From positions 36,357,905 through 36,421,904 of the forward strand of contig CM074179.1 of assembly GCA_037179385.1 (NCBI GenBank): a stretch of 64,000 nucleotides of DNA, given 5' to 3'. Each line of letters begins with the position of its first letter. Positions within the stretch are counted from its first letter, which is position 1. A program made the translations under genes and the position numbers. This stretch comes from Holothuria scabra (lineage: Eukaryota > Echinodermata > Holothuroidea > Aspidochirotida > Holothuriidae). This document shows positions 59,366 through 64,000 of this stretch, one piece after another. The notes under the pieces are model-generated. The model did no database searches, was not told the origin of the DNA, and saw only the letters and a program-made list of their open reading frames with translations.

Positions 59366-61384
59366 CTATCAAACAACATCCGATGTTCGTACGATAACAT
59401 TTAATGTAAAGACCATTGTTCTCGAACTGTTATACCCCTCTCACTGGCTACTTGACAGGTTGTAATTCTCTGTATTTGTGAGGAAAAAACTTAACTTCTT
59501 AAGAATAACAAGGACACGCTAGAAGAGAATGAAAAAATCAATGAAAAACAAACTACAATGTACATACAGTTTGCAGTGGCAGAAATTATTTCGCTTTTCT
59601 AAAGTGCCTACATGCCCCCCCCCTCCGTCCCGCCCTCCCACTCCCTAGGTTGTAATACGGAGACTTGCCTGTGAGCCACAACTGGAAAACCGGACGTGGT
59701 CGTCTCGACTTTCTCTAGTTCGTCACCCTCCATCTAATCACCAAATACTGTAAAACCTATACTGCTTCAGAAACCGTTCACATGACAATATGGGAGTCGT
59801 ATCATGGCAGGCGCCGCAACATAATATCTAGGAATAACTAAGTTGTAACTAAGACACAGCTTTCACCAACTCAACGACGGCATTTTATCTAAAATACACT
59901 CCTACAACGACGTCATCCCGATATTTTAACACCCAATGCCATGCTTAAAATCCAGCAAATAGATTACTACAATTGACACTATCTCACGGTCATTTTGCAT
60001 GCCAAAATAATGGATGACGTCATTTTTTGTTGCGGCACCGCAACTGGTCTAGACGTACGTCTCGTTGGACTATGCACCTCACCCAAACCATTGACCGGAA
60101 GGTACATTTTTATAACAAATTTTTCGATATTTTCTACCAGAAATAACCAATCTTTAATGAAAAAATTGTATGCTATAAATTATTCTTTCAAAGGAAACTC
60201 TAGGCACCAAAGAAGATGGAAATCTCCATTTCTCCAACAATGCTACAGTAGACAACAAATCCAGTTTACCTGTGCCCGCTGCAAACTGAGGAACATCGAT
60301 AACGTTTTACTTCTTGAAGTTACTAAAGAATCCATTTTTTTTTTCACAGACCATTCAACTGACACTGTTGAAAAGTTTCTGAGGAAAGGTGTATGAGAGC
60401 ATTTGGATACGTAAGCAAAGCATTTCCTGCCTGGCATCTTGCCCTAAAGAGTATCTAAGAGGAGCGCCACCGTCAGTTGGTCCGGATTTTAAAAATCGGA
60501 CCCCTCGGACAGTCTGGCTTGTAAGTAGTAGCTAACACTGTAAAAATTTGCTGCTTTTTAAGTAATTTGCAGTGAGACACTGTGGTCGTTTCTATACAGT
60601 AACTAACTGTAAAAAGTGAGCAACACCGTTTGATTTTACTTCGTATCGATTGTTTCAATCATGTTACAATGCCCTACTGTACTTAAAACTCCTGCATTTT
60701 TCGCCTCCACACGTATCCAATAGGTGCGCGAATAAACTTTGGGGCGAAGAATATTTAGTGTTCATGAATATTCAGTTTCTTTTAGATGAACTAGTTAATT
60801 ATCGAATGTTTAAATGTTAACTTAATTCTTTCACACAATGTTTCACTGCCCTTTGACTGTAAAATGCACTAGCTTTCTTTATTGATCCCAACCACCTATT
60901 AGTTTGATTGCATTCCAAAGTTTCAATACAGTAATTTATTTCATACCACCTGTTTGATGTTTAAAATATAGAAGCTGTACCCACTCAAAATGTTAATCTC
61001 AGATTATGAGGAATATTACTACTCAAGCATTGTTTAATAGCTTCTTCGGGAAGCAGTGAAAGTTTAGGTTTTCCCGAACGGCCTTTTGCCAGAGGGTCAG
61101 GAGGACTTGCAGTTTTTGATTTCGCTTAAAAATAAAGCTTGAGTACCAGTGAACTTCAAATACCACTGTATCCAGTCCCTGCAACCGTTCAGTGTCCAGC
61201 ATAAAATATACGTATTTGTGTGCATCTTACAGATACTGCTTTCGCTGGACAGTTAGTATTACGGTATGCTAAATTAATTTTACGGTACACTGTGTGATAC
61301 TGTAAAATTTACACCAAGCTACTGGAAACTTAGCTGCCAATTACTTGTTGAAAATTTTACAGGATTTTTTTACAGTGTAAACAG
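59366..61384. other. No gene assigned
   Basis: An open stretch at 59995-60396 (plus, 134 codons) encodes a basic, Cys-containing sequence with FTCARCKLRNIDNVLLLEV. There is no known domain and no clear splice context. About 60462-60515 matches the GGAGCGCCACC repeat. About 61240-61380 has TACTGTAAAATTTAC and TTTACAGTGTAA-type palindromic motifs. Confidence 0.4.
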
Positions 61385-61690
61385 CAGGGAGGTAAAAAGA
61401 CTTCTTCAGAGAAAGGGGCAAGAACCCAGATATTCCGAGATTTTTTTGTTATTTCAAGTGTGAACATCACGGTATAAGAGACGCAGCGCGTCGAAATTTT
61501 TGCCCTTTCGAAACAAATATTTGTAGATATTGAGCTTGTATTACAAAAGTTTTGGATTCTGGGTTCTTGTATTTAAAAAGTAGGGGGATAACTGATCGAA
61601 GAATCTGCACTTCCTATGTTTTCAAATCTGAGAATGACTGCACGGTGATCGACTGAATATCGTTGTTGACACATAATGTTATCTTAAAGA
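61385..61690 (+). repeat. 'GCGC' dispersed repeat, copy 3
   Basis: Contains GAAAGGGGCAAGAACCC, GTGAACATCACGGTATAAGAG, GCAGCGCGTCG, TTGAGCTTGTATTAC, TTCTGGGTT and GAAGAATCTGCACTTCC, matching copies at 20.0 and 41.1 kb. It is cut short at the right by the hairpin that follows. Confidence 0.65.
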
Positions 61691-61697
61691 CAGTAGT

Positions 61698-61783
61698 AAG
61701 AGGGGAGTATTGGCCACACAACAATAGGCCCCTTTTGTCAGGGGATTTGGGGCCTATTGTTGTGTGGCCAATACTCCCCTCTT
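61698..61783. repeat. Perfect 35-bp hairpin
   Basis: The arms 61698-61732 and 61749-61783 are exact reverse complements (AAGAGGGGAGTATTGGCC ... ATAGGCCCC) with a 16-bp loop. No gene lies directly beside it. It is probably a tiny palindromic element or a recent inverted duplication. Confidence 0.95.
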
Positions 61784-62441
61784 TGAAGCTATGATGTAAC
61801 TCAACGTGGGGGCTGTTAATGAGGAATTAAGTTTTCTGTTATGTTCAGGGAGGTAGATAAATGAAGAAATCAGCTTATCCCAAAAGTAGGGTAACATACA
61901 CACACAAAGTTTATTAGGCGATGCCACCTAGTGACTGAGTGGTCATTGTTAGCAAAATCTGTATCGGCAATTAAATGGGAATTAGGATTAACTTCGGTAA
62001 ATAATTGAGTGTTCATCATTGTCGGAGGCTTATGATGAAAACCTAGATAATCTCTATCACAAAAGGTCGGGTGTGGTAGTTAAACGTCAAGGGCGATAGC
62101 TGTCAATTTTATAAGTTTTCTTACCCCTTTTCTCGTTATGTTAATTAAAGCGCCCTCTTAATCAAATGAATGAGTAAGAGAACTTCGCAATTAATTTTGA
62201 TTCGGAAGATGAAAGTGCAAACTGGTTAATAACTTTCGATCTATCCAAGAGGGTTATTACGTATCCTTAACGGGTGCCCGTGAACACAAACGATATTTGT
62301 ACGTGTTTAAGCGTTTAGTGATATCTTATTTGTGTATGGGTTATTAACATTGAGAGTGTCTCAGACTGAGTATCCGACATTTAAGTTTACATCTCCAAAA
62401 GCATCCGTTTTCAACCGTTATTCGCAATATATATATCTAAG
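61784..62441. promoter_or_regulatory. Upstream region of the 62.4-kb gene
   Basis: No repeat ends were recognised. ATATATATAT at about 62429-62438 lies directly before the start codon, so it could be a 5' UTR sequence or a TATA-like element. The transcription start cannot be placed. Confidence 0.3.
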
Positions 62442-62610
62442 ATGGATTCCGTTGCAACTAGAATCGCTCGAGCAGAGTCAATGGACGAGTTAACAACTAT
62501 TTTAAATGAAGAAAACTTAACGGAAGTGGAGAGAGGATTTTTGTTTAACCGTCTGTGCTATCTAGCTACCGATGGACATCCTGTTTCTCAAGCGGACGTT
62601 GTAGAAGAAA
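62442..62610 (+). CDS. Unknown acidic repeat protein, exon 1
   Basis: The start ATG in CTAAGATGG has a good context. The exon encodes MDSVATRIARAESMDELTTI and continues to ADVVEE. If left unspliced the frame stops at 62624. A phase-1 donor A|GTGTAG at 62610 is inferred because the next exon enters at phase 1; it is a weak donor. The segment around residues 14-44 reads as two short helices with LTEVERGFLFNRL, one copy of the repeat also seen in exons 2 and 3. No signal peptide or membrane segment is present. I do not recognise the family. It could belong to the host or to a mobile element lying mostly to the right of the window. Confidence 0.6.
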
Positions 62611-62828
62611 GTGTAGTTGGATAAGAGAGCGGTACGTTTACTTTCCTTAAGCTTTTAAGCGTAGAATTTTTTTTCAATAAATGAAATCAATAATCAAGGT
62701 AATAATAAATTCGTTTGAAGGTTTCTTTCAAATCCGCTGCATTCAGTTTCCGTAATACGTGTTTCTTTCCTTTTAAGTTCCGTTGTAATTTTTTATTTAG
62801 CAGCATTTTTATGGTCATTTATTTATAG

Positions 62829-62927
62829 ATATACTTCAATACTGGATTCGCGCGGGATCTCCCGACTTAACAGAAAGTGAAAGAGATGTTTTTGAAAGCC
62901 TTGTTGATGGAAGAAGGGAAGAAATTG
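62829..62927 (+). CDS. Unknown acidic repeat protein, exon 2
   Basis: The acceptor TTTATTTATAG and the donor G|GTTAGT bound a 99-bp open exon, phase 1 on both sides. It encodes ILQYWIRAGSPDLTESERDV and ends in FESLVDGRREEI. This is a second copy of the short repeat: a hydrophobic helix with W, then LT--E, then L--GR. A symmetrical phase-1 exon can be gained or lost without breaking the frame, which fits repeat expansion by exon duplication. Confidence 0.65.
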
Positions 62928-63133
62928 GTTAGTATCTTTTCTTTTTATACAATACAGATCTCTTACAAGATTTAAAGTACTTTAAAACTGCTGATATTTC
63001 TGCCATCCCTTTACCATGCACCCCAATTGAACTAGTCCTGAAACCCCTCAGCAATATAGCAACCATACACATCTTTCCAAAGAAATGCAATTTTACAATC
63101 TAAATATAGGTTAATTTAATTTTATCTTATCAG

Positions 63134-63546
63134 ATGAATTTAGTGATTGGCTTAAGAATGAGTATCCGGAGTTGACTGGCAGTCAAGAATTAGAGATAGA
63201 GCGGCTAATAACTGAAGGCCGTATTCCTGAGGCTCCAAACGATCCTGCCGCACGGGACAGTTTTGTGCACTCACGCATCATAGGGGCTGTCAACGAAGGT
63301 GCATCGACTTCAGGGCTTAATAGATTTCAAGTTGGGGGGAAGAGACCTCTTGAAGTGCTGGAAGTTTCGAATAGGGACGGCTCCGAAGAATTCTCGAATG
63401 ATCAAGAAGAGGAAGCAGAAGAATTCGACAACGACGTAAGCCGCTTTTACAGTATTGTTAAAGACACAGTATCGTGGCGCGAAACGGGGGCGACATTTGA
63501 ACAGCCTTCAAAAAAATTGTTATCCCACCCAAAATCCCGGATGTAG
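63134..63546 (+). CDS. Unknown acidic repeat protein, exon 3
   Basis: The acceptor TTTTATCTTATCAG is good. Joined to exon 2 the frame reads DEFSDWLKNEYPELTGSQEL and LEIERLITEGRIPEAP, a third repeat copy. Then follow a polar linker, an acidic stretch (SEEFSNDQEEEAEEFDND) and VSRFYSIVKDTVSWRETG, stopping at 63546. The full model is 226 residues. A consensus-like donor GTAAGC lies in frame at 63436, so the last 37 codons may be intron in some transcripts, with further exons beyond the window. No AATAAA was seen downstream to 64000. Function unknown. Confidence 0.65.
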
Positions 63547-64000
63547 TCCATAGACACCGTATGATGACAGTTCATACGATTGCGAAGGATGGCGTACTGC
63601 TACATATGCTTGTTTGTGTGAGCGTTAATATGCGTAGTATCTGTGTTAATTTGTATGTAGCAGGGAGTTGTTTTCCTGATACAAGCGAGTACCTTGCTCA
63701 GTGACAACAGAGAGACCCTTGGGAAATTTCCCAATATCTTGGGAATTTTGAACCGTCTCGATCATTCTTTTTCTTCCCACTTTGAAAAAAGAAATATTGT
63801 GTGATTGTTTCTTTTTTCTACTTTTTTTAAGTCACTTATTAATTAGTTATGAAATATGTGAATAAGTTCTAATGAGAATGCCAAGGTGGCTAATTTGTAT
63901 TAAATTTCTGGCTTAATTGTTTTGAGTTTTAATCATCATTTTGACTTCGATGCTCTTATAGGCTATTATAACTGTAGTTCAACGTTGAGAGGCTGTACGT
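63547..64000. other. Putative 3' UTR or intron of the 62.4-kb gene
   Basis: AT-rich sequence without AATAAA. TTGGGAAATTTCCCAATATCTTGGGAATTTT near 63719 contains a local palindrome around TTGGGAAATTTCCCAA. The locus probably continues to the right. Confidence 0.35.

Noticed and set aside
59995..60396. 134-codon open stretch with Cys residues
   Set aside because: No recognised domain, no regular zinc-finger spacing, no splice context. Kept only as an unassigned frame.

Overview
The window looks like ordinary, repeat-dense nuclear DNA of an animal, most likely a marine invertebrate deuterostome such as an echinoderm. The signs are an AT-rich background, an intron-bearing gene at the right edge, CR1/Jockey-type and Penelope-like retroelement remnants, a tRNA-headed SINE, many short TIR elements with poly-G runs near their ends, and GGCCTAACGTTAGGC-like runs near 54.5 kb. 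The phylum is an inference from repeat style. No operons, CRISPR arrays or viral genomes were seen.

Layout. 0-8 kb: a 3' LINE end, a possible second LINE tail and a piggyBac-like MITE. 8-15 kb: a TA-flanked MITE, a diverged tandem duplication, and a mosaic of hAT-like elements with one complete 1.1-kb copy (perfect 8-bp TSD). 15-26.5 kb: mostly anonymous, with a 0.9-kb TIR element, one copy of a dispersed 'GCGC' repeat, two microsatellites, a Penelope-like fragment and a satellite-related block bounded by a 0.1-kb inverted repeat. 27-37.7 kb: two TTAA-flanked MITEs of one family, a 164-bp MITE present twice at about 99% identity plus an older relative, a hairpin element, a 1.47-kb TTAA-flanked element containing an exon-like segment, and a long inverted-repeat element. 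39-45 kb: a SINE, another 'GCGC' repeat copy and a tRNA-like sequence. 45-53.6 kb: a roughly 145-bp tandem satellite, degenerate on the left and well kept on the right, interrupted by a hAT MITE and by a 1.8-kb Harbinger-like element. 54-57 kb: a hAT-like remnant, a 90-bp near-perfect palindrome and one hAT-type element inserted into the end of another. 58-62 kb: a reverse transcriptase relic, a third 'GCGC' repeat copy and a perfect 35-bp hairpin.

The only convincing host-type gene is a three-exon model at 62442-63546 with phase-1 introns, encoding an acidic protein of about 226 residues that I do not recognise. Each exon seems to carry one copy of a short helical repeat with an LTxxE core. 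A second, isolated exon-like segment (35568-35674, minus strand) has very good splice signals.

No clearly new biological system was found. The observations most worth checking are the satellite whose every unit carries three spaced AGGTCA nuclear-receptor half-sites, the nested hAT insertion with a perfect target duplication, the exon-like piece inside a TTAA element, the recent 164-bp MITE pair with inverted flanks, and the exon-equals-repeat gene.
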